Part shown: in pieces, positions 1-7,754 of the stretch | How the letters are laid out: each line of letters starts with the position of its first letter | Numbering within the stretch: the first letter of the stretch is position 1 | Origin: PALSA-1004 sp963829085 | GTDB lineage: Bacteria; Pseudomonadota; Gammaproteobacteria; Burkholderiales; SG8-41 | NCBI GenBank assembly: GCA_963829085.1 | Contig: CAWHHJ010000015.1 | Span: forward strand, 473,140 to 537,139 | DNA length: 64,000 bases | Reading direction: 5' to 3' | Notes under the pieces: generated by a model | The model's database searches: none | Seen by the model: the letters and a program-made list of their open reading frames with translations, nothing else | What the model was told of the DNA's origin: nothing | Position numbers and translations under genes: made by a program

Positions 1-615
1 CTTCGCACCCGAGGTCGCGCCGGTGCGTGCGATCGCGGTGGAAGGCGTGCTCATGCCGACGTAACCCTGGAAGCCACCGAATACCGGCGTGTCGTAGAAG
101 ATCGAATTGTTCTGACGACGCGAGAACGAGGCCGGACTGTTGTTATCGTTGAAAGTCGACGAGTTGTTGAATAACAGAAAGCCGGTTCCAAACACACCGG
201 TATCGCTCAGGATACGAACGGCACCTGCGGTACGCTTGGTGGGCATGTCCCAGTTACCGGCGAAGAAGTTACCGAACCCGCCTTTAACGCCCAATGCGCT
301 GTTGCGACCGCAGAAACCTTGCGGCGCCGAACCGCGAACGTCCAGGGTGCTCGTGCACTGAAACCACGCGCTCGTGCCGCCGCCGAGCGCTTCTTCACCT
401 TTGAAACCGATTTCACTGCCCGGGGTTTGCAGGAAGTCAATGTTAACAAGCTCGCCGTTCTGTACGCCGGCTGCATTTGCGCTGTGCCCTTGCTTCGCGT
501 ACGCATATTCGACGTATACCGTGCCGAATATTTGCACGTTGCTGGCTTGCGCCAGAGCTGCGGCCGGTGCCGCAAACGCGCCCGCTACCGCCAGTGCCAT
601 CACCTTCTTATTCAT
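1..615 (-). CDS. Gram-negative porin, N-terminal part (runs off the window)
   Basis: The reverse strand opens with ATG at 613-615 and stays open to base 1, giving 205 codons without a stop, so the C-terminal part lies outside. The start MNKKVMALAVAGAFAAPAAA is a Sec signal peptide cut after LAQA; the mature protein begins with NVQIFGTVYVEYAYA, the first beta strand usual for Burkholderiales general porins (Porin_4 family). Later FKGEEALGGG and LGVKGGFGNFFAGNWD are the family's GxEDLGGG and L-x-G-xFGxxxxGR-like segments. It would form an outer-membrane trimeric diffusion channel. A GGAG ribosome site lies 9 bases before the ATG. The family call is from motifs; substrate preference cannot be told. 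Confidence 0.85.
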   Translation of the reverse strand, partial: MNKKVMALAVAGAFAAPAAALAQASNVQIFGTVYVEYAYAKQGHSANAAGVQNGELVNIDFLQTPGSEIGFKGEEALGGGTSAWFQCTSTLDVRGSAPQGFCGRNSALGVKGGFGNFFAGNWDMPTKRTAGAVRILSDTGVFGTGFLLFNNSSTFNDNNSPASFSRRQNNSIFYDTPVFGGFQGYVGMSTPSTAIARTGATSGAK

Positions 616-1534
616 ACTTCAATCTCCTATCCAATTTGAAGATGCCGTCGTCCGTTGAGAGGCGAATTCGGCGTTCCTCCCGACGAGAGGATTCGATTCG
701 ATTATGCAGACGATGAGATAGAAAATTCAAACGTTACATGCGTTTCGCTTCGAAAATGGAGGTCTATCGTTGCATAGTCGCGACGTCAGTCTTTAGCCTG
801 CACAGGTGTCTCGGATCGATGCAGTACTAGTTCCCGCATGAGTACCGTTAGTCCGTACGGACTAACGCTGGACGCACGGTCGCACATGGCATCGGTGGGA
901 TGGACTGCAGGACGGGCCAAGCGCGAGAGCGTGCCTGCCAGTGGCCCATGGATCACCTTGCCCCCGAGAGAACCGACTTTCATCGACTCGTCTGCGATTC
1001 GAGCATTGACTTAGAAATGAAGCGCGTCCCCTCGTCGTAGTACTCGCTAACAAACATGGCCCGACGTCGGCCCTAGGAAATGTGGGACGCGTGTTAACTC
1101 GGGCGCGGCGCTCGCTTCAAGTCACTGGCGATGTTCGCCTTATGCGTGCGTCTGCCGCCGACGCTCTCCGCAGCGATGACGACACCACTCAGCTGAATGC
1201 GCAGCTCACGCTTGCGCGATCGTGCGCCGCCAAAACAGCAAGTGAGATTTACGAGTTTGACGGCACGTGCGCACTGAACACGCGATTGCCGTCTCTAAAA
1301 AACTCGAGGCAGCTTAATGTTGCAGAGTCCTTTTTACTTTTTCTTACAAGCCAAGAGTCAGATGTCCGATGTGCTCCGGCCGTCTCGCATGATTTACTCG
1401 CTTCCTGCAGATAAATGACGCGTCACGTGTGGCCTGTGCAACCGGATGTCTTTGCAGGAGACATACATGGCATTTCGACTCACCCGCTGTTGTTGTCCTC
1501 TGAAAATCGTCGGCCTTCCTTGGAGTGTACGTTC
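616..1534. other. 919-bp non-coding stretch between porin and DUF2382 gene
   Basis: No convincing gene. The open frames here have no ribosome site and unnatural composition. It must hold the porin promoter (minus) and the promoter for the stress-protein pair (plus). The only sharp structure is the 20-bp palindrome at 847-866, listed separately. An ATG at 1415 is in frame with the downstream DUF2382 gene but lacks a ribosome site. Confidence 0.6.
847..866. promoter_or_regulatory. Perfect 20-bp palindrome, operator-like
   Basis: GTTAGTCCGTACGGACTAAC reads identically on both strands with no spacer. It lies about 230 bp upstream of the porin start and about 690 bp upstream of the DUF2382 gene, in DNA with no gene. 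A gapless palindrome of this length is typical of a homodimer repressor site (TetR or MarR type). The regulator and target are unknown. Confidence 0.5.
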
Positions 1535-1969
1535 ATGAACACCGATACGATCATCCCGGTAATACGCGAAGAGCTCGACGTTAAGAAGCGGACAGTCGAC
1601 ACCGGCACGGTGCGGGTGCGCAAAACCGTTCGCACCAACGAAGTCGTTGCCGAACAGCCACTCATCGAGGACGACATCGTGATCGAGCGCGTTCCGGTTA
1701 ATCGCTCCGCAGAAAGCATTGCGCCGGTGAGACATGAAGGCGACACCACGATCATCGGTGTTTATGAAGAGCGCCTGGTCGTGGTCAAGCAGCTTTTTCT
1801 CAAGGAGGAGATCCGCCTGACCAGACGCAAAACAGAAAAGCGCACGACGCAATCAATCGAATTGCGCGAAGAAGAGGTCACGATCACGCGTGCCGCGACT
1901 GGGGCCAATAACTTGAAAAGGGAAGGGGAAAACGCCGCAGCGGGTAGTACACCACCCGAATCACCTTAA
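1535..1969 (+). CDS. DUF2382 (YsnF/AvaK-type) protein, 144 aa
   Basis: The protein is almost wholly one DUF2382 domain: it begins MNTDTIIPVIREELDVKKR, continues through VRVRKTV and DIVIERVPVNR and ends with EEEVTITR, matching the repeated E/R-rich strands of stress-response proteins of the YsnF/AvaK type. No signal peptide or membrane segment is present. I start at 1535, where GGAG lies upstream; an in-frame ATG at 1415 adds 40 residues that do not belong to the domain. The next gene, 22 bp on, carries the same domain, so the two are likely one transcript. Members are found in desiccation- and stress-hardy bacteria, but no biochemical role is settled. Confidence 0.85.
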   Translation: MNTDTIIPVIREELDVKKRTVDTGTVRVRKTVRTNEVVAEQPLIEDDIVIERVPVNRSAESIAPVRHEGDTTIIGVYEERLVVVKQLFLKEEIRLTRRKTEKRTTQSIELREEEVTITRAATGANNLKREGENAAAGSTPPESP

Positions 1970-1991
1970 AACATCAGCGAAAGGAACAAGC

Positions 1992-3203
1992 ATGTCAACG
2001 CATACCATCGTAGGGACCTACGGCGACCATCTCGCCGCGCAGAAAGTGATCGAGCAGTTGACTAACGAGGGTTTTACGAGAAGCAACATACATTTGGCTT
2101 CGACGAGCTCTTCGGATAGCGGATATAAGGGAACTGAGAATATCCACGGGCACGAGCATTCGGAAGATTGGGGTGACAAGATTTCGAATTTCTTCCGGTC
2201 GATCTTCGGCGGCAATGATTCTGAAGACCAGGGCTATTATGCGGAGGCGGTGCGGCGCGGCAGCGCGGTGGTCACCGTAGATGCGGACAGCGATGAAGAA
2301 GCGCAAAGGGCGACGGAGATAATGAATCGGCAAGGCGCTGTCGATGTGCACGAGCAGGCCGAACAATGGAAGCAGGAGGGATGGACCGGGTTCGATCGGT
2401 CATCTCGTCCGCTATCCGCCGACGAAAATGAGGCTGCGCGATCGACGCGTACAAATGAAACGGCCACCGGGGACAATCTTACCGGCCGATCGGCGGATAG
2501 GACTGCAACCGCCACGGATAGAGCCAGCGGCAGTGATCGAAGCGCCGGACGGGAAACGGTCATTCCTGTCGTCAAGGAAGAGTTACAGATCGGCAAGCGG
2601 ACTGCGGAAAAAGGCGGCGTTAGAGTCTACAGCCGTATGGTGGAAACCCCTGTTCAGGAAACGGTTGAGTTGCGGGAAGAACGCGCGAAAGTCGAGCGCC
2701 GCCCCGTTGACCGTCCGGCGACCGACGCCGACGTATCCGGCTTCAAAGATGCGGAGATCGAAGTGCGTGAGACCGTGGAAGAAGCGGTGGTTGGGAAACG
2801 CGCGCGTGTTGTCGAGGAAGTGGTCGTGGGCACGGAAAGCACGAGCCGCAGACAGACCGTGAACGAAACGGTGCGCGAGACGCAGGTAAACGTCGAGCAA
2901 GCAGGCGGACGGCAACAGTCCGCGTCGATGGGAGACAGTGATGCGGACTACCGTCAGCACTGGCAGACGAATTACGGCAATCTTGGCGGTAACTATGAAA
3001 GTTATGCACCGGCGTATAGCTATGGCGCTGAACTGCGCCGGGACCAGCGCTATGAGAATCGCGACTGGTCTGAGATAGAGCCGCAGGTGCGCAAAGACTG
3101 GGACAGCCGTTATCCAAAGAGTGCATGGGAGAAGTTTAAGGATTCGATCCGCTACGGCTGGGACAAGGCAACACACCGGCACGACGAACGCAGCATGGCT
3201 TGA
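1992..3203 (+). CDS. Stress protein: 17M-like N-terminal domain plus DUF2382, 403 aa
   Basis: Residues 1-100 begin MSTHTIVGTYGDHLAAQKVI and resemble the general stress protein 17M/YflT domain (alternating strand and helix, here followed by AVVTVDADSDEEAQRA). Residues 125-185 are a low-complexity polar linker rich in Thr, Ala, Asp and Arg. Residues 186-300 are DUF2382 (ETVIPVVKEELQIGKR, then VERRPVDRP, then VGKRARVVEEVVVG). The tail is tyrosine-rich (YESYAPAYSYGAE) and ends in a charged helix. AAGGA precedes the ATG at good spacing. It is probably a cytoplasmic stress protein paired with the single-domain homologue upstream. A strong hairpin follows at 3263. Confidence 0.85.
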   Translation: MSTHTIVGTYGDHLAAQKVIEQLTNEGFTRSNIHLASTSSSDSGYKGTENIHGHEHSEDWGDKISNFFRSIFGGNDSEDQGYYAEAVRRGSAVVTVDADSDEEAQRATEIMNRQGAVDVHEQAEQWKQEGWTGFDRSSRPLSADENEAARSTRTNETATGDNLTGRSADRTATATDRASGSDRSAGRETVIPVVKEELQIGKRTAEKGGVRVYSRMVETPVQETVELREERAKVERRPVDRPATDADVSGFKDAEIEVRETVEEAVVGKRARVVEEVVVGTESTSRRQTVNETVRETQVNVEQAGGRQQSASMGDSDADYRQHWQTNYGNLGGNYESYAPAYSYGAELRRDQRYENRDWSEIEPQVRKDWDSRYPKSAWEKFKDSIRYGWDKATHRHDERSMA

Positions 3204-3262
3204 TGTATCGGCAAGGGCGGCTCCCTCACTTGATGAGCGATTCCGCCTAAGCTAGCGACAAC

Positions 3263-3288
3263 CCTCGCAGGCTTGGCCGCCTGCGAGG
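3263..3288 (+). terminator. Hairpin after the DUF2382 pair
   Basis: CCTCGCAGGC and GCCTGCGAGG form a perfect 10-bp stem around a 6-base loop, 60 bases after the stop at 3203 and followed by TTCCTT. The T tract is weak. The hairpin lies between two converging genes and could stop transcription from both sides. Confidence 0.65.
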
Positions 3289-3330
3289 TTCCTTCGCAGA
3301 CGGGCGCTAACGCTCAGGTAAAACCCCGGC

Positions 3331-4314
3331 TTACTCGACCTTCAGACCCGCTTCCTGAATCACTCTGCGCCAGGCGGGCACTTCGCGCGCGAGCTGGCGG
3401 CGAAGATCATCCGGCGTGCCGGGCAACGGTGTAGCGCCGAACGTCAACAGTCGATCGCGCACGTCCGGCGTATTTACAATCGCAAGTATTTCGGCGTTCA
3501 GCTTCTTGACGATATGCGGCGGCGTCTTCGGCGCGCAGTACATGCTGAACCATCCGCTCGTGTCGAAGCCGGCAATGCCTGACTCCGCAAGCGAAGGCAC
3601 TTCCGGCAGGATCGGCGTTCGCCTGGAAGTGGTCACCGCCAGTGCAGTAAGCGTGCCCTGCTTGATATGCGGCGCCAGCACCAGCACATTATCCATTGCA
3701 ATTTGAAGGCGTCCGCCGAGAACGTCGGGAAGCATGGCGCCAGTTCCCTTGTAGGGAATGAAGACCATATCGACACCGGCAAGACGCTTGAACATTTCAC
3801 CGCTTAGATGTTGTACCGTTCCCGGCGTTGATGCGCCGTACGAGAGTTGTCCTTTGCGCGCTTTGGCGTATGTGATGAGCTCGGCGACAGTTTTTACGCC
3901 GATCGACGGGTGGGCGACCATCACATAGGGCGTGGTAGCAACGAGCGCAAGCGGCTCGAGATCCCGCTGGACATCGAACTTTGTGCTCGCGTAAAGACTC
4001 CCGACGATACTGATCGACGAGCCGGACACCAGCAGCGTGTAGCCATCCGGCTGTGATTTCGAAACGATTTCAGCGGCAATGATGCCGCTGGCTCCGGCGC
4101 GGTTGTCGACCACGACCTGTTGACCTAGACGCTCCGATAGCTTTGATGCTACCAAACGGCCGACGAGATCCGTACTGCCGCCGGGTGTGAAGCCGACGAT
4201 CAAGCGTATCGGCCGTTGCGGATAGTCGTGCTGTTGGGCGTGAGCAGGCCCTGACGAGACGAGAGCGTGCGCGATCAGTACCAGCATCGCTGAGACTGCA
4301 TGCGGCCGTTTCAT
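3331..4314 (-). CDS. Bug-family (TctC-like) solute-binding protein, 327 aa
   Basis: A periplasmic receptor of the tripartite tricarboxylate transporter family: signal peptide to about residue 26 (SGPAHAQQ), then YPQRPIRLIVGFTPGGSTD, whose PGG loop grips a substrate carboxylate, VDNRAGASGIIAAE, PDGYTLLVSGS and FIPYKGTGAMLPDVLGG, all family hallmarks. Length fits (320-330). It is the last gene of the seven-gene minus-strand operon, 16 bp after the 365-aa gene. No TctA or TctB membrane subunit lies in the window, as is common for the expanded Bug families of Burkholderiales. The ligand is probably an organic acid handled by this operon; that is inference. Confidence 0.9.
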   Translation of the reverse strand: MKRPHAVSAMLVLIAHALVSSGPAHAQQHDYPQRPIRLIVGFTPGGSTDLVGRLVASKLSERLGQQVVVDNRAGASGIIAAEIVSKSQPDGYTLLVSGSSISIVGSLYASTKFDVQRDLEPLALVATTPYVMVAHPSIGVKTVAELITYAKARKGQLSYGASTPGTVQHLSGEMFKRLAGVDMVFIPYKGTGAMLPDVLGGRLQIAMDNVLVLAPHIKQGTLTALAVTTSRRTPILPEVPSLAESGIAGFDTSGWFSMYCAPKTPPHIVKKLNAEILAIVNTPDVRDRLLTFGATPLPGTPDDLRRQLAREVPAWRRVIQEAGLKVE

Positions 4315-4330
4315 CGTTGTCTTGACGCGG

Positions 4331-5428
4331 TCAGCCTGGTACTAACCAGGGTGTACCATCGCTGCGCAGTATGGGCACGGTCACATTTTGTGATGCGAGC
4401 CGCGTCTGCACAGATAAGCTGTGCGTTCCCGTGCCGCCCATGACTACGATCACAATGTCTTCGGGTTTTTCCGCTATGGGTACGCCGAACTGCGGATCGA
4501 AGTCAGCATAGCGCTTCAGTATGCTTTCACTAAAGCTCGTCAGGTTGCCGCGTGGAATGTTGCCAAACGGCAGCCGGCCGTACTCCCAGATAAATCGCTT
4601 GACGTCAGCCTTGCTGTAGCCGCCGTTCGCGAGCAAGCGGGCATGCTGCGGACACAGGATCAGCAGCGGCTGCCCTTCCCCGTTGGTATTCCGGTTGCCG
4701 ACATACGGAATGGACAGCGCCAGCGTCCTCAGCAAGTCCTTTGCAGTCTGGCTGCCGCCGTTGTCATCGATCATCGCCGCCGGACACGCTGGAATCAAGG
4801 TGACCGTACTGATGTGCAGACGGTGACCTCTTTCCACATGCAAGGGCTCCCAGGGATTCTCGGCCTCATTCTCGGCGATGCAATGGGTGAAACGCGCAAT
4901 ATGGCCCTGCGTGTGAATGTTGATCGATCCGGGTGTGCCCCCGATATTGATCATGCTCAATTGCAAGGCGCGGCCGATTGTGGCGGTGCTGTGCCAGCGG
5001 CTTCCTGTGTAGTTGTAGCCGCAGTTGAGATCGATGGCCTTCGCAACCGGGCCGTTGACGATGGGCAGCGGTGAGGTGTTATGCGTCGATGTCTGCACTG
5101 CATCGAGGTTGAACTTCGGATCTCCGATCGCCTTCATGCATGTCAACAGCACCGGCATGTATTCCGGCCGGCAGCCTGCCATCACTGCATTGGCCGCAAT
5201 CTTCTCTACCGTCGCGACACCCTGCTTGGGTGCAAGCGTAGCGATGGCGTCCGAACGCTTCCAGCCAAGCTCGCGCTCAACGTAATCGGTCATGGCGTGC
5301 ACGCGTTCCTGGGTTGGCGGAACAACCGGCAGCCCGTCAGTCAGATCATTCGCGAGGAACCATTCGTTGATGGCCTCCCAGGAATCGTCGAGCTCGATCA
5401 GCGGTGCTTCCATCAGCACTGCACTCAT
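4331..5428 (-). CDS. Unrecognised 365-aa protein, partner of the UGSC selenoprotein
   Basis: I do not recognise the family with confidence. No signal peptide or membrane segment is evident, so it is probably cytoplasmic. Residues 28-40 hold the phrase NDLTDGLPVVPPT; conserved-looking Cys and His sit in AGCRPEYMPVLLTC, LNCGYNYTG, HIARFTHC, LIPACPAAM and ILCPQHARL, and residues 145-180 are glycine-rich (INIGGTPGSINIHTQGH). The C-terminal IVVMGGTGTHSL resembles a nucleotide or cofactor loop. Its ATG overlaps the stop of the selenoprotein gene by 4 bp (ATGA), so translation is coupled. I infer that it acts with that selenoprotein, as redox partner or catalytic subunit. Confidence 0.6.
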   Translation of the reverse strand: MSAVLMEAPLIELDDSWEAINEWFLANDLTDGLPVVPPTQERVHAMTDYVERELGWKRSDAIATLAPKQGVATVEKIAANAVMAGCRPEYMPVLLTCMKAIGDPKFNLDAVQTSTHNTSPLPIVNGPVAKAIDLNCGYNYTGSRWHSTATIGRALQLSMINIGGTPGSINIHTQGHIARFTHCIAENEAENPWEPLHVERGHRLHISTVTLIPACPAAMIDDNGGSQTAKDLLRTLALSIPYVGNRNTNGEGQPLLILCPQHARLLANGGYSKADVKRFIWEYGRLPFGNIPRGNLTSFSESILKRYADFDPQFGVPIAEKPEDIVIVVMGGTGTHSLSVQTRLASQNVTVPILRSDGTPWLVPG

Positions 5429-6036
5429 ATTGGGTTCCTCACACGGTGAGTGCCATCACGCACGGCCGGATGGACGTAATTTACCTTCGTTTCCTTTTCC
5501 AGCATCCCCTGCCCTGTCAGTTGCTTGATAATCACCGGGTAAGCGGCACGCGCGAGCTCTGCGACCTGTTCCTCGGTAAGGTCGTTGAGCGGATGCGGCG
5601 TCACGACTAACGGAAGCTCTTCGAGTTGCAGATTCCTGGCCGCGAGCCGTCCATGGGTAAGGAATGCGCTTGAAACGATGGTCGACGTAGGCACGCCGCG
5701 CTTTTCGAGATATGCCGAGTCGTGGATACACCACGACGTGCATCCGCCTCAGTCGCCCCATGCATTGACCAGCGCCTGTACTTTGCCCTCCAGCTCATGC
5801 GCGATAAGCTTGCTCGATGTGAAGTTCTTGCGAACCGTGTGCGTTTTGATATCCGGAAAGTCCGCGCGCATCAGCTCTTCCACGCAGCGGATAAAAACAT
5901 TCGCATTGGGCTTTATGTTATCGATGAACCCGATGGATTTGCCGGCGAGCGAAACATGCCGGCCGGCAAGATTCACGCGAGCCGCGGCGCGCTGACCTAC
6001 GGGGTTAACGAGTTTGACGCGCTTCGCTGATGTCAT
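5425..6036 (-). CDS. UGSC-family selenoprotein with in-frame TGA (Sec) at codon 96, 203 aa
   Basis: Two open segments in the same frame are split only by TGA at 5751-5749. Read through, the product is 203 residues with the motif W-G-D-Sec-G-G-C-T-S-W-C at residues 93-103, a UxxC redox pair matching the UGSC (seleno)protein family, where Sec lies before Gly-x-Cys. Residues 1-92 (LVNPVGQ, GFIDNIKPNA) and 104-203 (LEKRGVPTSTIVSSAF, TPHPLNDLTEEQV) read as one alpha/beta domain with no composition break at the TGA. A hairpin at SECIS distance follows the codon. AGGAG precedes the ATG. The stop overlaps the next ATG. Function is unknown; a thiol/selenol redox role is likely. Alternative: a nonsense-mutated Cys homologue. 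Confidence 0.8.
5719..5737 (-). promoter_or_regulatory. Candidate bacterial SECIS stem-loop
   Basis: On the minus strand, GTCGTGG (5737-5731), loop TGTAT (5730-5726) and CCACGAC (5725-5719) make a perfect 7-bp stem with a 5-base loop carrying G at its second position. The loop begins 18 bases after the TGA, within the 16-37 base distance known for SelB-dependent bacterial SECIS elements. It lies inside coding sequence, as bacterial SECIS must. Confidence 0.7.
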
Positions 6037-6080
6037 GGTCTTCTCCTCATTTCTTGGGCATGGTCGTGGTATCGACTCAT

Positions 6081-6725
6081 TCAGCTTTGTCTCACGTAAC
6101 GTCTTAGTCTAAGACGAAGACGATCGCTGAGATGTTTACCGATTTTGTCCGTCCAGGGCGTTTGTGAGGCTCTGCGCCAGTCGTCAGTCTCGCATGTGTC
6201 CGGCGATACGAGATGATAGACAGCGACGTACTTATGCATGCCACCGCCGACGGACCGAAATCGTCGTGCGCACAGTACACCCGGCAGGGCCGCAAGATTC
6301 GGCAAGTGCTCGGTGTCATACCACTGATTGAATTCAGCTTCCGCATCGGGTGCGACGTTCATCGCTGACACCAGCAATCCCCCTGCTTCTTGCGGCGCGA
6401 TGCGATCGCCGGGGACGATCTGTTCGCAGGTAAACCGGCATAGCCGCGTGCATTGTCCGACCAGGATGCGTTTCGACCACGGCGAGAAGCTGGCGGGCGA
6501 AACCTTGCGATATTCCGGTTTGTCGAGGACAGCGAGGCTTTCGAGGTCGTAGATTGCGAGCGATATCTTGGGATTGTCGGCGCCTAACCATCGCACGGCG
6601 TTAATGAAACCGCTGATGCGCAGGCGTTCCGGAATATGCTCGGTATCGTACCAATCGTTGAACTCGTCTTCAGCGGCCCGCGAAAAATCGAAACCGCCGC
6701 CCAGGAATCCCATGCGTCCGGCCAT
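6081..6725 (-). CDS. Duplicated dimeric alpha-beta barrel (EthD/DUF4286-like) protein, 214 aa
   Basis: The protein holds two copies of the same half: residues about 18-35 (EDEFNDWYDTEHIPERL) and about 130-150 (EAEFNQWYDTEHLPNLAAL), each followed by a strand with a hydrophobic Arg/Phe phrase (INAVRWLG, VLCARRFRS) and a YDL/YHL strand. This WYDTEHxP signature marks ferredoxin-like dimeric alpha-beta barrel proteins, which bind small hydrophobic or aromatic substrates or heme; here an intrachain pair replaces a dimer. It has no signal peptide. It lies 3 bp after the ABC binding-protein gene and 44 bp before the selenoprotein gene. A catalytic role in breakdown of the operon's substrate is plausible but not shown. 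Confidence 0.7.
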   Translation of the reverse strand: MAGRMGFLGGGFDFSRAAEDEFNDWYDTEHIPERLRISGFINAVRWLGADNPKISLAIYDLESLAVLDKPEYRKVSPASFSPWSKRILVGQCTRLCRFTCEQIVPGDRIAPQEAGGLLVSAMNVAPDAEAEFNQWYDTEHLPNLAALPGVLCARRFRSVGGGMHKYVAVYHLVSPDTCETDDWRRASQTPWTDKIGKHLSDRLRLRLRRYVRQS

Positions 6726-6728
6726 GCG

Positions 6729-7754
6729 CTAACTTCCCGGCAGGTTATGAATGTCCGGGAAGTAAATATCTTTCCAGGAATTCGCCTTAACCTTGACCAG
6801 CCCTGTGTCGAACATGAAGTCGGCGTACTTCATTACATTCTGCGGCGTCGTCGTGAATGTAATGTTCGGGTCTTCGAGCTGCTTTAAGATTTCCGCGACC
6901 GTGCTTTTCTTATCAGCCGACACATCGAGATAGATCTGAGCGGCGCGAGGCAGGTCCTTATTGATAAGCTCGACGGCTTCAGTGAATGCCGCAAGCACGG
7001 CCTTAAAGGTCCGTGGATTTGCATTTCGGAATTTGCTGCTCGAGAAGATGTTGGAGAATGTTGTCTTGCCGCCGAGCACGTCGTCGGAACTGAAGACCCG
7101 ATGGATTCCCGGCTGCTCCAACTCCAGGTATTGCACCGGAGGGCTAGTCAGGTGCATCGTTATTTCCTTGCGCGCAAGCAGCGCAGCCATGCCGTCGAAA
7201 TGCGACATCGCGACAGTCTGCGCATCCAGACGCGACGCGTTCTCCTTGCCCCACTGTTTGGCTGCGGCGAACTGCAACACGATCGCCTGATTGGATGTCT
7301 TGACGCCCGGCACGGCGATGCGATCATTTGCTGCGATGTCCGCTAAGGTGCGGATCTTCGGATTATTCGAGTTTAGATACATCGGAGACGTGATCATGGC
7401 CGCCATGCCTTTGATCTCGTTATCCGTTCCTTTGGTGCGCGCCCACGCGAGAATGATCGACGTCGGCCCATTGGCGCCGACATCAATGCGGCCCGCGAGC
7501 ATGGCGTCATTCAGCAGCGATGGGCCGGCGATCGTTGCATAGATACCCTTAACATCACCCAGTCCCGCTGCCTTCGCCTGCTTCTCAATCAGTTTCTCGT
7601 GTTCCATGATCATCAACGGCAGAAATCCGAGACCGATCTGCTTGACGACGCGCACTTCACTCGTTTCCGCGATTGCACCGGCGGCATAGAGGCCGGCGAG
7701 CAGTAATAGGGCAGCGCCCACAACCTGGCGCCGCGCTAAGTCTGCGATGCTCAC
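6729..7754 (-). CDS. ABC transporter substrate-binding protein, NitT/TauT (SsuA/NMT1) type, 341 aa
   Basis: A signal peptide (VVGAALLLLAGLYAAGAIAE) precedes a type II binding-protein fold: VVKQIGLGFLPLMIMEHEKLIEKQAK at residues 36-61, LLNDAMLAGRIDVGANGP, a hinge with RIAVPGVKTSNQAI, and a late segment LLARKEITMHLTSPP. These are features of the NitT/TauT family that binds sulfonates, nitrate, pyrimidine precursors and similar anions. No ATPase or permease gene follows, so it must share a transporter encoded elsewhere. Its ATG overlaps the stop of the AtuA-like gene by 4 bp. With the Bug receptor at 3331 this operon carries receptors for two different uptake systems. Confidence 0.85.
   Translation of the reverse strand: MSIADLARRQVVGAALLLLAGLYAAGAIAETSEVRVVKQIGLGFLPLMIMEHEKLIEKQAKAAGLGDVKGIYATIAGPSLLNDAMLAGRIDVGANGPTSIILAWARTKGTDNEIKGMAAMITSPMYLNSNNPKIRTLADIAANDRIAVPGVKTSNQAIVLQFAAAKQWGKENASRLDAQTVAMSHFDGMAALLARKEITMHLTSPPVQYLELEQPGIHRVFSSDDVLGGKTTFSNIFSSSKFRNANPRTFKAVLAAFTEAVELINKDLPRAAQIYLDVSADKKSTVAEILKQLEDPNITFTTTPQNVMKYADFMFDTGLVKVKANSWKDIYFPDIHNLPGS

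Noticed and set aside
1082..1414. 110-codon open frame before the DUF2382 gene
   Set aside because: No ribosome site, composition unlike the neighbours, no recognisable motif; runs in a region with no other coding signal.
5425..5694. Stand-alone 89-aa protein
   Set aside because: It is the C-terminal part of the selenoprotein after the TGA, in the same frame; the internal ATG has no good ribosome site.
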